A DNA stretch of 64,000 nucleotides from Tetragenococcus halophilus subsp. flandriensis (GCF_030161475.1 NZ_BSUG01000087.1:62001-126000), one strand, 5' to 3'; positions 39,286-51,170 are shown, counted from the stretch's first letter. The notes: generated by a model not told the origin, from the sequence alone. Numbers and translations: made by a program.

Positions 39286-39314
39286 TTTACTTTTCGAACG
39301 TTTGTTCGTATAAT
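39286..39314 (+). promoter_or_regulatory. Perfect LexA (SOS) box in the promoter of a small gene
   Basis: CGAAC-GTTT-GTTCG (39295-39308) matches the Gram-positive LexA consensus completely. It fills the 17-bp spacer between TTTACT (39286-39291) and TATAAT (39309-39314), which would let LexA block the promoter. The core from GAAC through TATAATG is identical to the one before the yolD-like gene. Confidence 0.93.
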
Positions 39315-39366
39315 GGTTATAAGATGACAATTTGAACAAACTTGGTTTATCAAGGAGTGAGTAGAG

Positions 39367-39597
39367 TTGATAACAATAAAAGGTAAAGTAACAAAGATTA
39401 AAGTCATTAAACTTAGCACTCGTCCTCTTATACATTTTAAGGTCAATAATATTAGTTGTCTTATCGCTAGTCATTCGTTGAATTTTTTATACGAAGTTAG
39501 AGAAGATAATAATATAGTTATTGCTGGCAATTACAACAATAAAAATCAATTTGTGGTGAAAAAATATTGTGTAGTGGATAAAGTGATGAAGATTTAA
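39367..39597 (+). CDS. Small SOS-controlled protein with OB-fold-like pattern
   Basis: 76 residues, basic. I do not recognise a named family. The pattern suggests a small five-stranded OB-fold: GKVTKIKVIKL, then PLIHFKVNN, CLIASHSLNFLYEV, NIVIAGNYN and KNQFVVKKYCVV, much like single-strand nucleic-acid-binding modules; this is inference. The TTG at 39367 follows AGGAG by 9 bases. The gene stands alone between a LexA-boxed promoter and a strong terminator and runs against its minus-strand neighbours. A role in DNA-damage response is inferred from the promoter. Confidence 0.72.
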   Translation: MITIKGKVTKIKVIKLSTRPLIHFKVNNISCLIASHSLNFLYEVREDNNIVIAGNYNNKNQFVVKKYCVVDKVMKI

Positions 39598-39609
39598 AAT
39601 GAAAAAAAT

Positions 39610-39652
39610 AAGCCTTGTTAGACGTTCCCATCTAACAAGGTTTATTAATTTT
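39610..39652. terminator. Bidirectional terminator between the SOS gene and lpdA
   Basis: CCTTGTTAGA (39613-39622) pairs perfectly with TCTAACAAGG (39631-39640). T-rich tracts flank both sides and serve both convergent transcripts, including the pdh operon end. Confidence 0.93.
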
Positions 39653-41058
39653 TACGTATGAATTGGTAGACCAAGTGCTAACTCGGAAGCATCCATTGTA
39701 ATTTCGCCTAAAGAAGGGTGTGGGTGAATCGTCAATGCAATATCTTCTGCATTCATTCCTGATTCAATAGCTAAGGCTAATTCCGAAACCATGTCAGATG
39801 CGCCAACACCACCTATTTGTGCTCCTACAATAACGTCATCTTCAACAGTAGTCACAAGACGAATGAAACCTTCTGTTTTATTCAAAGAAAGCGCTCGACC
39901 ATTGCCGGCAAATGGGAACTTGTAAGCTTTAGCATCTAGTCCAGCTTCTTTAGCTTCATTAATAGTCATGCCAACAGTTACAATTTCAGGATCCGTAAAA
40001 GCAACGGACGGCATGGCTTTATAATCTACAGTAACTTTTTCGCCTGAAATAGCTTCAGCAGCAATTTTTGCTTCATAACTTGCTTTGTGAGCTAAAGCAG
40101 CACCTGGGACAACATCGCCAATAGCAAAGATACTTTTAACGTTTGTACGACCCTGGTTATCTACAGGTAATAAACCATGATCTCCAATTTCTACACCGGC
40201 TTGTTCTAGACCCATTTCATCTGTATTCGGACGACGACCAACAGTAACCATGACATAATCTGCTGTTACAGATTCTTGCTTCCCATCAGCTTCGTAGTTA
40301 ACAGTTACACTATCGCCATTATCAATAGCTTCTTTAGCCATTGCACTTGTAATGATATTAACATCCCGCTTTTTGAAGTCATTTTCAACAAGTTTAACCA
40401 AATCTTTTTCATAAGTTGGCAAAATTTGTGGTGTTCCTTCAAGAATAGTTACTTCAGAGCCGAGGTTAGCATAAGCACTACCTAATTCAGCGCCAATCAC
40501 ACCGCCACCGATAATAACTAATTTTTCTGGCACTTGTTCTAAAGCCAGACCGCCAGTAGAATCTATGACACGGCCTCCAAATTTAAAACCTGGAATTTCA
40601 ATAGGACGAGAGCCTGTAGCCACAATAGCATGATTAAATGTATATGTTTGGGCTGAATCAGGGTGAATGACACGTAAACTATTTTCATCAACAAAAAAAG
40701 CTTCCCCTTCGATAACATCTACTTTATTTTTCTTAAGAAGCCCTTTTACACCAGAAGTTAATTTATTAACAACTTGATTTTCTTTCCACTCTTGTGTTTT
40801 GCTAAAATCTAAAGTAGCATTCTCTGTTTTTATACCAAAAGCTTCAGAATCTTTAGCATCTTGATAGTGATGTCCTGCAGCAATTAGTGCTTTAGAAGGA
40901 ATACATCCTACATTTAAACAAACACCACCGATGTTTTCTCTTTCAATAATAGCAACTTTTTGGCCTTTTTGGCTGGCACGGATGGCAGCTACATAGCCAC
41001 CAGGTCCGGAACCAACCACTACTGTATCTAACTCTATGGCAAAATCTCCAACGACCAT
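39652..41058 (-). CDS. lpdA: Dihydrolipoyl dehydrogenase (E3 of pyruvate dehydrogenase)
   Basis: 468 residues. It reoxidises dihydrolipoamide with NAD+. The FAD fingerprint [13 protein letters not shown], the redox disulfide [15 protein letters not shown], the NAD-binding [20 protein letters not shown] and the C-terminal active-site His-Glu in [11 protein letters not shown] are all present. It is the last gene of the pdh operon, 7 bp after the E2 gene. Confidence 0.98.
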   Translation of the reverse strand: MVVGDFAIELDTVVVGSGPGGYVAAIRASQKGQKVAIIERENIGGVCLNVGCIPSKALIAAGHHYQDAKDSEAFGIKTENATLDFSKTQEWKENQVVNKLTSGVKGLLKKNKVDVIEGEAFFVDENSLRVIHPDSAQTYTFNHAIVATGSRPIEIPGFKFGGRVIDSTGGLALEQVPEKLVIIGGGVIGAELGSAYANLGSEVTILEGTPQILPTYEKDLVKLVENDFKKRDVNIITSAMAKEAIDNGDSVTVNYEADGKQESVTADYVMVTVGRRPNTDEMGLEQAGVEIGDHGLLPVDNQGRTNVKSIFAIGDVVPGAALAHKASYEAKIAAEAISGEKVTVDYKAMPSVAFTDPEIVTVGMTINEAKEAGLDAKAYKFPFAGNGRALSLNKTEGFIRLVTTVEDDVIVGAQIGGVGASDMVSELALAIESGMNAEDIALTIHPHPSLGEITMDASELALGLPIHT

Positions 41059-41065
41059 TTATTTA

Positions 41066-42682
41066 TCATCCTTCCATTAATAGTAACTCTGGATCATTGA
41101 GCAAGCGTTTGATATTATTCATTGCTGTTTGTGCAGTAGCTCCATCTACAATACGATGGTCAAAACTCAATGATAACTTCATCATACGACCCACTACAAT
41201 TTCACCTTCATCATTTACGATAGGTTCTTGTTTGATCGTACCTACACCTAAAATAGCCACTTCAGGATAGTTAATGACTGGAGTAAACCAAGTACCGCCT
41301 ACAGATCCGATGTTACTAATAGTAACTGAGCCATCGCGCATATCTTGACCTGACAACTTACCTTCGTGGGCAAGACCAGCTTTTTCGTTGATTTCGTCAG
41401 CAATAGCAAACATACCTTTGCGATCAGCTTCTTTGATATTTGGCACATACAAACCATGGTCTGTATCTGTTGCAATTCCGATGTTGTAATAATGTTTATA
41501 TACAATTTCTTGAGACACATCATCGATAGAAGCATTCAAAACAGGGAATTTCTTCACTGTAGCTGTCAATGCTTTAACTACATATGGTAAGAACGTTAAT
41601 TTTGTGCCATTTTCTTGGGCAACGGATTTAAATCTCTTACGTTGATCCCAAAGTTTTGTTACTTCAACTTCATCATGTAAAGTAACGTGTGGTGCTGTGT
41701 CTTTACTATTTCTCATTGATTTTGCGATAGCTTTACGCGTTGCCGTCATTTTTTCTCGTGTTTCTAAATCAGACAAGCTAGAAGCAAATGGCTTAGCTGG
41801 TGCCGCTTTTTCTTCCGGTTGAGCTGCGGCAGCTTTTTCACCAGTTTCTTGAGTTTGAGCTGCTGTTTCTTTAGAACCACCAGAAATAAAGCTTTCAATA
41901 TCTTCTTTAGTTACACGACCACCTTTACCAGTTGCGGTAACCTGTGTAATATCAACATCGTTTTCACGTGCAAACTGACGAACAGATGGCATTGCTAATA
42001 CCCGTTTATTAGGATCAGAAGCTTCAACTACGCCCGTAGAGCCTGTGGTGTCTGTACTTGCTTCTTCTGTTTTTCCACTAGCAGCTGGAGCGCTTGCTTT
42101 AGAAGTGTTATGGCCAGGCGCATCAATTTCTACTAATGTATCCCCTACATTCGCCACAGTGCCTTCGTCTACTAAGATATTTTTGATCGTACCTGTAACT
42201 GGAGAAGGAATTTCTTCTACTGATTTATCATTTTGAATTTCAAGCAATGTATCGTCTTCATTGATCGTATCGCCTGCTTTAACCATCCACTTAGCGATTT
42301 CACCTTCTGCCATTCCTTCACCAATATCTGGTAATTTGAACTCATAAAAGCCTTCTTCACCAGACTCAGCATCTGATGCTGGCGCTGCAGGTGTCTGTTC
42401 TTCTTTAGGAGCAGCTGTGTTGTTACTATCTTCATCTTCATAACCTTCTGCGTCAATTTCTACTAATGTATCACCAACGGCTGCAGTTGTTCCTTCATCA
42501 GCTAAAATATTTTTAATTGTTCCTGTAACTGGAGAAGGGATTTCTTCTACCGACTTATCATTTTGTACCTCAAGCAATGTATCGTCTTCATTGATCGTAT
42601 CACCAGGCTTAACCATCCATTTAACAATTTCACCTTCGGCAATCCCTTCACCGATATCTGGTAATTTAAATTGAAATGCCAT
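41066..42682 (-). CDS. pdhC: Dihydrolipoamide acetyltransferase (E2 of pyruvate dehydrogenase)
   Basis: 538 residues. Two lipoyl domains (about 1-80 and 110-190), each with the lipoylated lysine in NDKSVEEI, are joined by Ala/Pro/Glu-rich linkers to a peripheral-subunit-binding domain ([17 protein letters not shown]) and the catalytic core ending in [13 protein letters not shown]. The two lipoyl domains are nearly identical in protein and DNA. It transfers the acetyl group to CoA. Confidence 0.98.
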   Translation of the reverse strand: MAFQFKLPDIGEGIAEGEIVKWMVKPGDTINEDDTLLEVQNDKSVEEIPSPVTGTIKNILADEGTTAAVGDTLVEIDAEGYEDEDSNNTAAPKEEQTPAAPASDAESGEEGFYEFKLPDIGEGMAEGEIAKWMVKAGDTINEDDTLLEIQNDKSVEEIPSPVTGTIKNILVDEGTVANVGDTLVEIDAPGHNTSKASAPAASGKTEEASTDTTGSTGVVEASDPNKRVLAMPSVRQFARENDVDITQVTATGKGGRVTKEDIESFISGGSKETAAQTQETGEKAAAAQPEEKAAPAKPFASSLSDLETREKMTATRKAIAKSMRNSKDTAPHVTLHDEVEVTKLWDQRKRFKSVAQENGTKLTFLPYVVKALTATVKKFPVLNASIDDVSQEIVYKHYYNIGIATDTDHGLYVPNIKEADRKGMFAIADEINEKAGLAHEGKLSGQDMRDGSVTISNIGSVGGTWFTPVINYPEVAILGVGTIKQEPIVNDEGEIVVGRMMKLSLSFDHRIVDGATAQTAMNNIKRLLNDPELLLMEG

Positions 42683-42730
42683 TTTGATATCTCCTTTATT
42701 TAGCGTTCATTTTACAAACAGACATTTTGA

Positions 42731-42767
42731 AGAGATAAGAGAAAAATAACTTCTTACTCTTATCTCT
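42731..42767 (-). terminator. Intra-operon hairpin between E1-beta and E2 genes
   Basis: AGAGATAAGAG and CTCTTATCTCT form a perfect 11-bp stem with a 15-nt loop. It lacks a good T run on the minus strand, so it may be an attenuator or an mRNA-stabilising or processing hairpin rather than a full terminator. Confidence 0.7.
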
Positions 42768-42789
42768 AAAAAACATCTTCAATTTTTTA

Positions 42790-43767
42790 TTAGAAGTTTA
42801 CAGTTTCTCTAACTTTTTCTTCAATGTCTTTTGCATTTGGTAACCAATCACCTTCAGCTTGTCCGAATGGATAAATTGTATCCGGTGCTGAAACACGTCC
42901 AATTGGAGCTTCTAATGAAAGGATTGCTTTTTCAGCAATTTCAGAAGAAATATTTGCAGCTACACCTGCTTGTTTTTGTGCTTCTTGCACAACCACAACG
43001 CGATTCGTTTTTTCAACAGACGCAATGATTGTTTCATAATCAATTGGAGAAACTGTACGTAGATCAATAACTTCTACGCTGATATTTTCTTTTTCCAGAT
43101 TTTCGGCCGCCTTCAAAGCTTCACGTACCATAGCAGCATAAGTTACGATCGTTACATCGTTTCCTTCTTTGGCAATCCCAGCTTTATCTAGTGGCACTTC
43201 ATATTCACCATCTGGAACTTCTTCACGGAATGAACGATAAAGTTTCATATGTTCTAAGAAAACAACTGGATCATTACTTCTAATAGAAGAAATAAGTAAA
43301 CCTTTTGCATCGTAAGGGTTGGAAGGAATAACCAAACGTATACCAGGTGCTTGAGCGATCAATCCTTCTAAGTTATCAGAGTGTAATTCTGGCGTGTGCA
43401 CACCACCGCCAAATGGTGCGCGCAGTGTAATTGGTAAGTTACGACTAGCTCCCATGCGATAACGCGTACGTGCAATTTGTCCAACAATTTCGTCCATTGC
43501 TTCAAATACAAAGCCGAAAAATTGAATTTCAGGCACAGCTCGAAAGTCTTCTAAAGCTAACCCAAAAGATAAACCCATAATACCTGATTCAGCTAATGGT
43601 GTATCAAAAACTCGATCTTCGCCGAATTTATCTTGTAAATCAGCAGTAGCACGGAATACGCCACCGTTTTTACCAACGTCTTCACCAAAAACCAAGACAT
43701 CTTCATCTTTTTCCAATTCAACAGCTAAGGCATCCGTGATTGCTTGAATCATTGTTTTTTGTGCCAT
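42790..43767 (-). CDS. pdhB: Pyruvate dehydrogenase E1 component, beta subunit
   Basis: 325 residues. Transketolase-like pyrimidine-binding and C-terminal domains are complete: [48 protein letters not shown], and [17 protein letters not shown]. With E1-alpha it forms the thiamine-diphosphate-dependent heterotetramer that decarboxylates pyruvate. The gene follows pdhA by 2 bp. Confidence 0.98.
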   Translation of the reverse strand: MAQKTMIQAITDALAVELEKDEDVLVFGEDVGKNGGVFRATADLQDKFGEDRVFDTPLAESGIMGLSFGLALEDFRAVPEIQFFGFVFEAMDEIVGQIARTRYRMGASRNLPITLRAPFGGGVHTPELHSDNLEGLIAQAPGIRLVIPSNPYDAKGLLISSIRSNDPVVFLEHMKLYRSFREEVPDGEYEVPLDKAGIAKEGNDVTIVTYAAMVREALKAAENLEKENISVEVIDLRTVSPIDYETIIASVEKTNRVVVVQEAQKQAGVAANISSEIAEKAILSLEAPIGRVSAPDTIYPFGQAEGDWLPNAKDIEEKVRETVNF

Positions 43768-43769
43768 GA

Positions 43770-44957
<1,188 letters not shown>

Positions 44958-45064
44958 TTAACCGCCTACAATTATAAAATTATCATTTTTATTACAAAAA
45001 TACAAGTAAATTATTTATGAAAATTGTATTATTCCTGTTTTATAGCCCTAAAAAAATAAAGTTT

Positions 45065-45104
45065 TTTAAAAAAAGTAAACGATTTAGGAAACGTTTGCTT
45101 TTAT
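45065..45104 (-). terminator. Second hairpin (and cre-like site) in the wecB-pdhA gap
   Basis: AAAAGTAAACG (45071-45081) and CGTTTGCTTTT (45092-45102) form an 11-bp stem with one G-T pair and a T run on the minus strand. The right arm reads AGGAAACGTTTGCT, 12 of 14 to the catabolite cre consensus, so it could instead be a CcpA site upstream of pdhA. The rest of the 434-bp gap (44877-45310) is AT-rich and shows no gene. Confidence 0.55.
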
Positions 45105-45232
45105 AAAATGAGTTCGTGTTTTTTATCACAAAATTAGTACAGTTTAAAAAAATGAAAGAAACAGATGAATAACCCTTATAAGTTTACTTCCTTTATATTG
45201 CGTTATCCAAATCACAAATAATAGCTTTCTTA

Positions 45233-45282
45233 ACAAAAGAAACTGTACAAACACAATGATATGCCTGTACAGTTTCTTTTAT
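45233..45282 (-). terminator. Terminator after the UDP-GlcNAc epimerase gene
   Basis: AAAAGAAACTGTACA (45235-45249) pairs perfectly over 15 bp with TGTACAGTTTCTTTT (45266-45280). Confidence 0.9.
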
Positions 45283-45310
45283 GATTAGATATGATATCTA
45301 ACTTAAATTT

Positions 45311-46423
45311 TTATATCTTGCTATCATTAAAATAGCTATAAATACTATCTAAAATGTATTCACTTGCAAAGCCATCGCCGTATGGGTTTTTTGCCTGTGC
45401 CATAGCTGTGTGGATTCGCTGATCATTCAATAAAATCTTCGTTGATCGATAAACTTCTTCTTCCTGAGTTCCTATCAGTTTTAAGGTGCCCGCGTCAATT
45501 CCTTCCGGACGTTCAGTGGTATCTCGTAAAACAAGTACCGGCACACCTAAGGAAGGTGCTTCTTCTTGTACTCCCCCAGAATCGCTTAAAACTAAATAAC
45601 TGTTAGCGATAAAATTGTGAAAATCAATGACTCCGAGAGGTTCAATCAACTGAACGTTTTTTAAATCAGCTAACTTTTCACTAGCAAGTTTACGTATTTG
45701 CGGATTTTTATGCATAGGAAAAACAATAGATACATCGGGAAATTCTTGAGCAATTCGCCGTAAAGCAGAAAATACCTGAATCATAGGTGAGCCCAAATTT
45801 TCACGACGATGCATAGTAAGCACCAATTGACGTTGCCCTGCTGATGCTAGAGAAGGCGCATTGTAATCTTTTCTTACGGTAAATTTCATCGCATCAATCG
45901 CAGTATTTCCAGTAACAACAATCGCTTTTTCAGGATGATTTTCTGCTAGTAAATTTTGTTTACTTTGTTCAGTTGGCGCGAAAAATAAATCAGCTAATAC
46001 ATCGGTCATCTGCCGGTTCGCTTCTTCTGGAAAAGGGGAGTACTTATTCCAAGTTCGCAAGCCTGCTTCGACATGACCGATTCTGACTTGTTGGTAAAAA
46101 GCTGCAGTCGCTGCCGCAAAAGTAGTCGTCGTATCTCCATGAACAAGCACTATATCAGGCTGTTCTTTTTGTAAAATCGGCTGTAAATCTAATAAAACTT
46201 TTGTTGTGATATCTGTCAACGTTTGACCTTGAGACATAATATCTAAATCATAATCAGCCTTGATATCAAAAATTTGTAATACCTGATCTAGCATATCTCG
46301 ATGCTGCGCAGTAATTACTGTTTTTGCGGAAAAACGCTCATCTTTTTTTAATGCGTTGACAACCGGCGCCATTTTGATTGCTTCTGGCCGTGTGCCAAAT
46401 ATCGTCATTACTTTAATTGGCAT
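45311..46423 (-). CDS. wecB: UDP-N-acetylglucosamine 2-epimerase (non-hydrolysing)
   Basis: 370 residues. It interconverts UDP-GlcNAc and UDP-ManNAc, a precursor for wall teichoic acid linkage units and surface polysaccharides. Signatures: MTIFGTRPEAIKMAPVV, VVHGDTTTTFAAATAAF (here LVHGDTTTTF), VGHVEAGLRTW, TMHRRENLG and SDSGGVQEEAPSLG. The ATG at 46423 lies after GAGGTGAAA, so the GTG 9 bases upstream is not used. The firmicute name mnaA is an equal alternative. Confidence 0.95.
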   Translation of the reverse strand: MPIKVMTIFGTRPEAIKMAPVVNALKKDERFSAKTVITAQHRDMLDQVLQIFDIKADYDLDIMSQGQTLTDITTKVLLDLQPILQKEQPDIVLVHGDTTTTFAAATAAFYQQVRIGHVEAGLRTWNKYSPFPEEANRQMTDVLADLFFAPTEQSKQNLLAENHPEKAIVVTGNTAIDAMKFTVRKDYNAPSLASAGQRQLVLTMHRRENLGSPMIQVFSALRRIAQEFPDVSIVFPMHKNPQIRKLASEKLADLKNVQLIEPLGVIDFHNFIANSYLVLSDSGGVQEEAPSLGVPVLVLRDTTERPEGIDAGTLKLIGTQEEEVYRSTKILLNDQRIHTAMAQAKNPYGDGFASEYILDSIYSYFNDSKI

Positions 46424-46472
46424 CTCTTTCACCTCAGCATTATTCTACCAAACAAAATAAAAACAAACCATA

Positions 46473-47459
46473 CTAAATTGTATCCCCATTAAATATTGAA
46501 TTTTTTACAATAGCATAATCTACAGTACGGATAGAATCTAGGTCTTTGCCCCCTGCATAAGAAATAGCCGATTGCAAATCTTGTTGCATTTCGTTTAAAG
46601 TATCTTGAAATGATCCTTTGTGCACGACCCAAATCTTTTTACCTTCAACATTTTTCTTCTCACCTTTTTGAAACTCAGAAGCAGAACCAAAATATTCCTT
46701 GTAAACTGTCCCATTTTCAACTTTTGTTTCACCAGGCGATTCCTCGTGTCCTGCAAATAAAGAACCGATCATAACCATAGCGGCACCAAAGCGCACGGAT
46801 TTAGCGATATCCCCATGAGTACGAATACCTCCGTCAGCAATAATCGGTTTTCTAGCTGCTTTTGAACACCAACGTAGCGCAGCTAATTGCCACCCCCCTG
46901 TACCAAAACCGGTTTTTAATTTAGTGATACATACTTTTCCTGGACCGATACCAATTTTAGTCGCATCAGCTCCCGCATTTTCTAATTCACGAACAGCTTC
47001 TGGCGTTCCTACATTTCCGGCAATAACAAAGGTTTGTGGTAGATTTTTCTTGATATACTGAATCATAGCAATCACTGAATTTGAATGCCCGTGGGCAATA
47101 TCAATAGTTATATAATCCGGAATAAGATTTTCTTTTGCTAACTCGTCAATAAAAGTATATTCGCCCTCTTTAACGCCGACGCTAATAGAAGTAATGAGAT
47201 CTTTTTTCTTCATTCTTTTGATAAAGGGAATTCTTGCTTTTTCATCAAAACGATGCATAATATAAAAATAACCATTTTCCGCCAAATGCTGCGAAATAGA
47301 TTCATCTACAATCGTTTGCATATTTGCTGGAACCACTGGCATTTTAAATGTATGTTTCCCTAAAGTAACACTGGTGTCACATTCTGAGCGGCTGTCGACG
47401 ATACATTTATTAGGTATTAATTGAATATCCTCATAATCAAACACTTGCATATCAAACAT
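46473..47459 (-). CDS. guaC: GMP reductase
   Basis: 328 residues. It reductively deaminates GMP to IMP with NADPH, returning guanine nucleotides to the adenine branch. The IMPDH/GMPR barrel shows [15 protein letters not shown], the catalytic cysteine loop [16 protein letters not shown] and [16 protein letters not shown]. There is no CBS pair, which separates it from IMP dehydrogenase. The ATG at 47459 is spaced 9 bases from GAGAGG; the ATG at 47468 is too close. Confidence 0.96.
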   Translation of the reverse strand: MFDMQVFDYEDIQLIPNKCIVDSRSECDTSVTLGKHTFKMPVVPANMQTIVDESISQHLAENGYFYIMHRFDEKARIPFIKRMKKKDLITSISVGVKEGEYTFIDELAKENLIPDYITIDIAHGHSNSVIAMIQYIKKNLPQTFVIAGNVGTPEAVRELENAGADATKIGIGPGKVCITKLKTGFGTGGWQLAALRWCSKAARKPIIADGGIRTHGDIAKSVRFGAAMVMIGSLFAGHEESPGETKVENGTVYKEYFGSASEFQKGEKKNVEGKKIWVVHKGSFQDTLNEMQQDLQSAISYAGGKDLDSIRTVDYAIVKNSIFNGDTI

Positions 47460-47564
47460 CGATAACATCCTCTCGCTTTATTCGTTATTTTTTATCGAAC
47501 CTCTAATAACTTAGCGTAAATGAAACTTTTTTGCAATTAAACTTTTACTTTTCTATAAACAAAA

Positions 47565-47607
47565 CAGCCGATTGTTCGTGTTTAACGAACAATCGGCCGC
47601 TTTTTTT
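47565..47607. terminator. Terminator between guaC and the aldo/keto reductase gene
   Basis: GCCGATTGTTCGT (47567-47579) pairs perfectly with ACGAACAATCGGC (47585-47597) around a 5-nt loop. A seven-T run lies on the plus-strand side and T-rich sequence on the minus-strand side, which ends the aldo/keto reductase transcript. Confidence 0.93.
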
Positions 47608-48520
47608 ATGGTAAACCATTGCCAGCTGAGAGATAAAGTTGATACCAATCTTTTCGAGAGAGTTGAATTTCAGATGCTTGTGCGATCTCTTCAATTCTTT
47701 TGCTGTTCATTGTTCCTGCAATTATTTGCATATTCGCTGGATGACGTAAAACCCAGGCAGAAGCAAGTCCATTAGGCGTAGTATGATATTTTTCAGCCAA
47801 CTCAGCTAATTTTTGGTTTAATTCAGGAAAGCGATCATTATTGATAAAAACTTCTTTTACTGAACTAGCTTGATAAGGAGACCATGCCTGAATAGTCATA
47901 TTTTTTAAACGAGAAAATTCTAAAATTTCCCCGTCACGTTCACTTGCCTGCGTCTCTTTGCGGTTAACATATAGTCCTTCATCGATCATGCCTGTATGCA
48001 TTAAACCAAATTGTAATTGATTCGCCTCAAGAGGTTGCTTGACTGTCTTTTGCAACAACTTAATCTGCATAGGATTATGATTACTTACACCAAAATGCCG
48101 GACTTTGCCTTGTGTTGCTAACTCGTCAAAAGCGGCGGCAACTTCTTCAGGTTCCATTAATGTATCAGGACGGTGCAAAAGTAGAGCGTCTAGGTAGTCA
48201 GTTTGCAGACGTTTTAAACTTCCATTGACTGCTTGTATAATGTGTTCTTTAGAAAAATCATACATTTCTCCTGGCACAATACCGCACTTTGATTGAATAA
48301 ATAAATCTTCTCGCTTAATCGATGTCTTAGCCAAACTATTAGCAAACACTTGCTCACATTCGCCGCTACCGTAAATATCCGCATGGTCAAAAAACGTTAT
48401 GCCATGCTCTACCGCTGTTTGCAGCACTTTTTCTGGTTCTGTTGCAGAATTCATCCGCATACAGCCTAATATTACACTAGGGACTTCAATGCCAGTTGAT
48501 CCAAATTTCAGCTGTTTCAT
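47606..48520 (-). CDS. Aldo/keto reductase
   Basis: 304 residues, a full AKR (alpha/beta)8 barrel. The catalytic Asp and Tyr lie in FFDHADIYGSGECEQ, the lysine in LFIQSKCGI, and the cofactor-binding IIAGTMNSKRIEEI near the C-terminus. It resembles the YdhF/YcsN oxidoreductases. The substrate is unknown. GGAGGAAAC precedes the ATG, and the gene follows purB by 14 bp, so it may be part of the purK-purB transcript. Confidence 0.92.
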   Translation of the reverse strand: MKQLKFGSTGIEVPSVILGCMRMNSATEPEKVLQTAVEHGITFFDHADIYGSGECEQVFANSLAKTSIKREDLFIQSKCGIVPGEMYDFSKEHIIQAVNGSLKRLQTDYLDALLLHRPDTLMEPEEVAAAFDELATQGKVRHFGVSNHNPMQIKLLQKTVKQPLEANQLQFGLMHTGMIDEGLYVNRKETQASERDGEILEFSRLKNMTIQAWSPYQASSVKEVFINNDRFPELNQKLAELAEKYHTTPNGLASAWVLRHPANMQIIAGTMNSKRIEEIAQASEIQLSRKDWYQLYLSAGNGLP

Positions 48521-48534
48521 GGTCGTTTCCTCCT

Positions 48535-49833
48535 TTAGTTATCTAAACCTACCCGTTTAAAAATCTCATCCACATTTTTTAAATGATAACGATAATCAAA
48601 AGCCTCATCTAAGTCTTCTTGAGATAACACATTCCTAATATCGGCATCTTTTTCTAATAAAGAACGAAAATCGGTTTGCTCGTCCCATGCTTGTGCTGTT
48701 TTTGGTTGGATTAAGTCATAAGCTTCTTCACGAGTCATGCCATGATCAATTAATTTTAACAATACATGTTGACTGTAAATCAGCCCATAGGTTGCCCCCA
48801 TGTTTTTTTTCATATTTTCTGGTAATACAGTAAGGTTTTCCAAAATGTTCGTAAACCGTGTCAACATATAGTCAAGTAAGATCGTTGTATCAGGTAAGAT
48901 CACTCTTTCCGCTGAAGAATGAGAGATATCACGTTCATGCCATAAAGTAACATCTTCATAAGCAGTGATCACATGACCACGAATAACGCGAGCTAAACCA
49001 GCCATATTCTCAGAACCGATGGGGTTTCTTTTATGCGGCATAGCTGAAGAGCCCTTTTGCCCTTTGGAGAAAAATTCTTCAACTTCACGTGTTTCCGATT
49101 TTTGCAGACCTCGAATTTCTGTGCCGAATTTTTCAATACTGGTCGCAACTAGCGCCATACTTGCAATATATTCAGCATGCAAATCTCGTGGCAAAACTTG
49201 AGTAGAAATATCTTGTGCACGCAAGCCTAACTTCTCGCACACATATTGTTCAACAAATGGTGGTGTATTCGCAAATGTCCCTACAGCACCGCTTATTTTA
49301 CCAGCTTCTACCCCACTAGCAGCATGTTCAAAACGTTCAATGTGACGTTTTACTTCTGCATACCATAAGGCAAGTTTCAAGCCAAAAGTCGTAGGTTCGG
49401 CATGAACACCATGCGTCCGCCCCATCATAACTGTATATTTATATTCTTTAGCCTTTGCAGCAATTACCTCAGCGAATTTTTTTAAATCTTGACGCAAGAT
49501 TTCATTGGCTTGTTTCATTAAATAACCATAAGCTGTATCAACAACATCAGTAGAAGTAAGTCCATAGTGTATCCATTTACTTTCTTGACCTAAAGATTCA
49601 GAAACCGCTCTTGTAAAACTTACCACGTCATGTTTCGTTTGTGCTTCAATTTCTTGAATTCGAGTTATATCAAAAGAAGCCTTGTCCTTGATATTTTTCG
49701 TATCTTCTTGCGGAATTTCTCCTAATTCCGTCCAAGCCTCGTCTGCTAGAATTTCAACAGCAAGCCATGCATTATAGCGATTCTCATCTGACCAAATCTT
49801 TCCCATCTCTTTACGAGTATAACGATCTAACAT
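48535..49833 (-). CDS. purB: Adenylosuccinate lyase
   Basis: 432 residues. It cleaves SAICAR and adenylosuccinate to release fumarate in purine synthesis. The fumarase/aspartase superfamily signature [16 protein letters not shown] (with catalytic serine), [15 protein letters not shown] and [15 protein letters not shown] are intact. GGAG precedes the ATG 16 bp after purK. Confidence 0.97.
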   Translation of the reverse strand: MLDRYTRKEMGKIWSDENRYNAWLAVEILADEAWTELGEIPQEDTKNIKDKASFDITRIQEIEAQTKHDVVSFTRAVSESLGQESKWIHYGLTSTDVVDTAYGYLMKQANEILRQDLKKFAEVIAAKAKEYKYTVMMGRTHGVHAEPTTFGLKLALWYAEVKRHIERFEHAASGVEAGKISGAVGTFANTPPFVEQYVCEKLGLRAQDISTQVLPRDLHAEYIASMALVATSIEKFGTEIRGLQKSETREVEEFFSKGQKGSSAMPHKRNPIGSENMAGLARVIRGHVITAYEDVTLWHERDISHSSAERVILPDTTILLDYMLTRFTNILENLTVLPENMKKNMGATYGLIYSQHVLLKLIDHGMTREEAYDLIQPKTAQAWDEQTDFRSLLEKDADIRNVLSQEDLDEAFDYRYHLKNVDEIFKRVGLDN

Positions 49834-49849
49834 ATTTTTCTCCTTTTAC

Positions 49850-50953
49850 TTACAAATTCGTCGCAGCAATTTCGTTTAAAATCGCCTCAGGTGTTGCAGT
49901 TGGGATAGTAATATGTCCCATTTTGCGATTATTTACCGTTCTTTTTTTACCGTAATAATAAAAATTCCAATTCGTTTTTTCTAAAATTAATTTTAGACTG
50001 GTATTTAAAGCCTCACCTAAAATATTTACTGTCACAGCCTTACTAAATAACTGAATATCGCCTAAAGGCCAACCGCAAATGCCACGAATATGTGCGTCAA
50101 ATTGGCTTATGTTACAAACATCAACGGAATAATTTCCAATGCTATGAGGGCGCGGCGTTAACTTGGTAGTATAGATACTTCCAGAGGCTGTTAAAACCAT
50201 TTCAATAGCTAAAACGCCACGCAGATTTAAAGCCTCTCCTATTTGTACGCCAATACGTTTTACCTCTTCTGCGACTTCTTTTTCTACATCAGCAGAAGCA
50301 ATTGTTTCAAATAAAACGCTGTCTCGATAAATAGTTTCGACTACTGGAAAGGACGAACATTCAAAGCCGTTTCCAGCAATTAGAACAGATAATTCTTTTT
50401 TTACAGGAATTAAAGCTTCTAATACACACGTTCCTTCTCTAAGCAAATTCATAGAAGGAGCTAAATCAGACATATCCTTTAAGATATACTGTTGGTCTGT
50501 ATCACGTGTCGTTTTTAGTACACAAGGAAAGCCAATACTATCAATGGCTTCTTGAATATCAGTGGGGCTAATAATTGTTTCATAGGGCGGGATAACAATA
50601 TTATTTGTTTCTAAAAATGATTTTTCCATCAAACGATCTTGCGTGATCGCCAGTAAATCAGTTCCCTGTGGGACGTTGACAGAATCAATGATCGCATTTA
50701 GGCCATCCACGCTGATTTTACTTGTTTCATAAGTGATAAGATCACTTCGTTTAGCTAGTTCTTCCAAGGCAAGGACATCATCGCAATCAGCAACAATATG
50801 CCAATTTGCTAGCTGAGCAGCTGGACAATCACCTACAGGATCCAATACCCCTACATGAAAACCCATATTTTTCGCGCTAATAGCCATCATTTTTCCAAGT
50901 TGTCCTCCGCCGACAATACCAATTGTTCCACCTGGCATCAAAGGTCTGACCAA
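49850..50953 (-). CDS. purK: N5-carboxyaminoimidazole ribonucleotide synthase
   Basis: 367 residues. PurK carboxylates AIR with ATP and bicarbonate, and PurE normally follows it in the pathway. The N-terminal IGIVGGGQLGKMMAISAKNMG and the ATP-grasp region (VLKTTRDTDQQYILKD, LRGVLAIEMVLTA, RPHSIGNYSVDVCN) are present. The start is uncertain: TTG 50953 or ATG 50938 (MPGGTIGIVGG). No purE is adjacent, which is unusual because purE usually overlaps purK. Confidence 0.94.
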   Translation of the reverse strand: MVRPLMPGGTIGIVGGGQLGKMMAISAKNMGFHVGVLDPVGDCPAAQLANWHIVADCDDVLALEELAKRSDLITYETSKISVDGLNAIIDSVNVPQGTDLLAITQDRLMEKSFLETNNIVIPPYETIISPTDIQEAIDSIGFPCVLKTTRDTDQQYILKDMSDLAPSMNLLREGTCVLEALIPVKKELSVLIAGNGFECSSFPVVETIYRDSVLFETIASADVEKEVAEEVKRIGVQIGEALNLRGVLAIEMVLTASGSIYTTKLTPRPHSIGNYSVDVCNISQFDAHIRGICGWPLGDIQLFSKAVTVNILGEALNTSLKLILEKTNWNFYYYGKKRTVNNRKMGHITIPTATPEAILNEIAATNL

Positions 50954-51116
50954 GTTGATCCCTACTTTCCATTATTGTTTCATATCTACTTTTAAATGAT
51001 ACCTTGAAAATCACCGAGTCGCAAGTAGTCACTAAATAGTTAAATGAAAAATTTTATTAAAAATAAAAATGTTTAGACATTTTAAATTGAAATCGTTTAA
51101 CTTTTCATTTAAAAAG

Positions 51117-51157
51117 AAATAACCAACTAAACAGGCTTTTTGTTTAGTTGGTTAGAT
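51117..51157 (-). terminator. Terminator of xpt
   Basis: TAACCAACTAAACA (51120-51133) and TGTTTAGTTGGTTA (51141-51154) form a perfect 14-bp stem, with T-rich sequence following on the minus strand. It isolates xpt from purK. Confidence 0.92.
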
Positions 51158-51170
51158 AACTTCGCAACTT

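Noticed and set aside
47567-47597. GTTCG...CGAAC palindrome as a third LexA box
   Set aside because: The half-sites are in the reverse order (GTTC before GAAC) and form the stem of a terminator; there is no promoter context.
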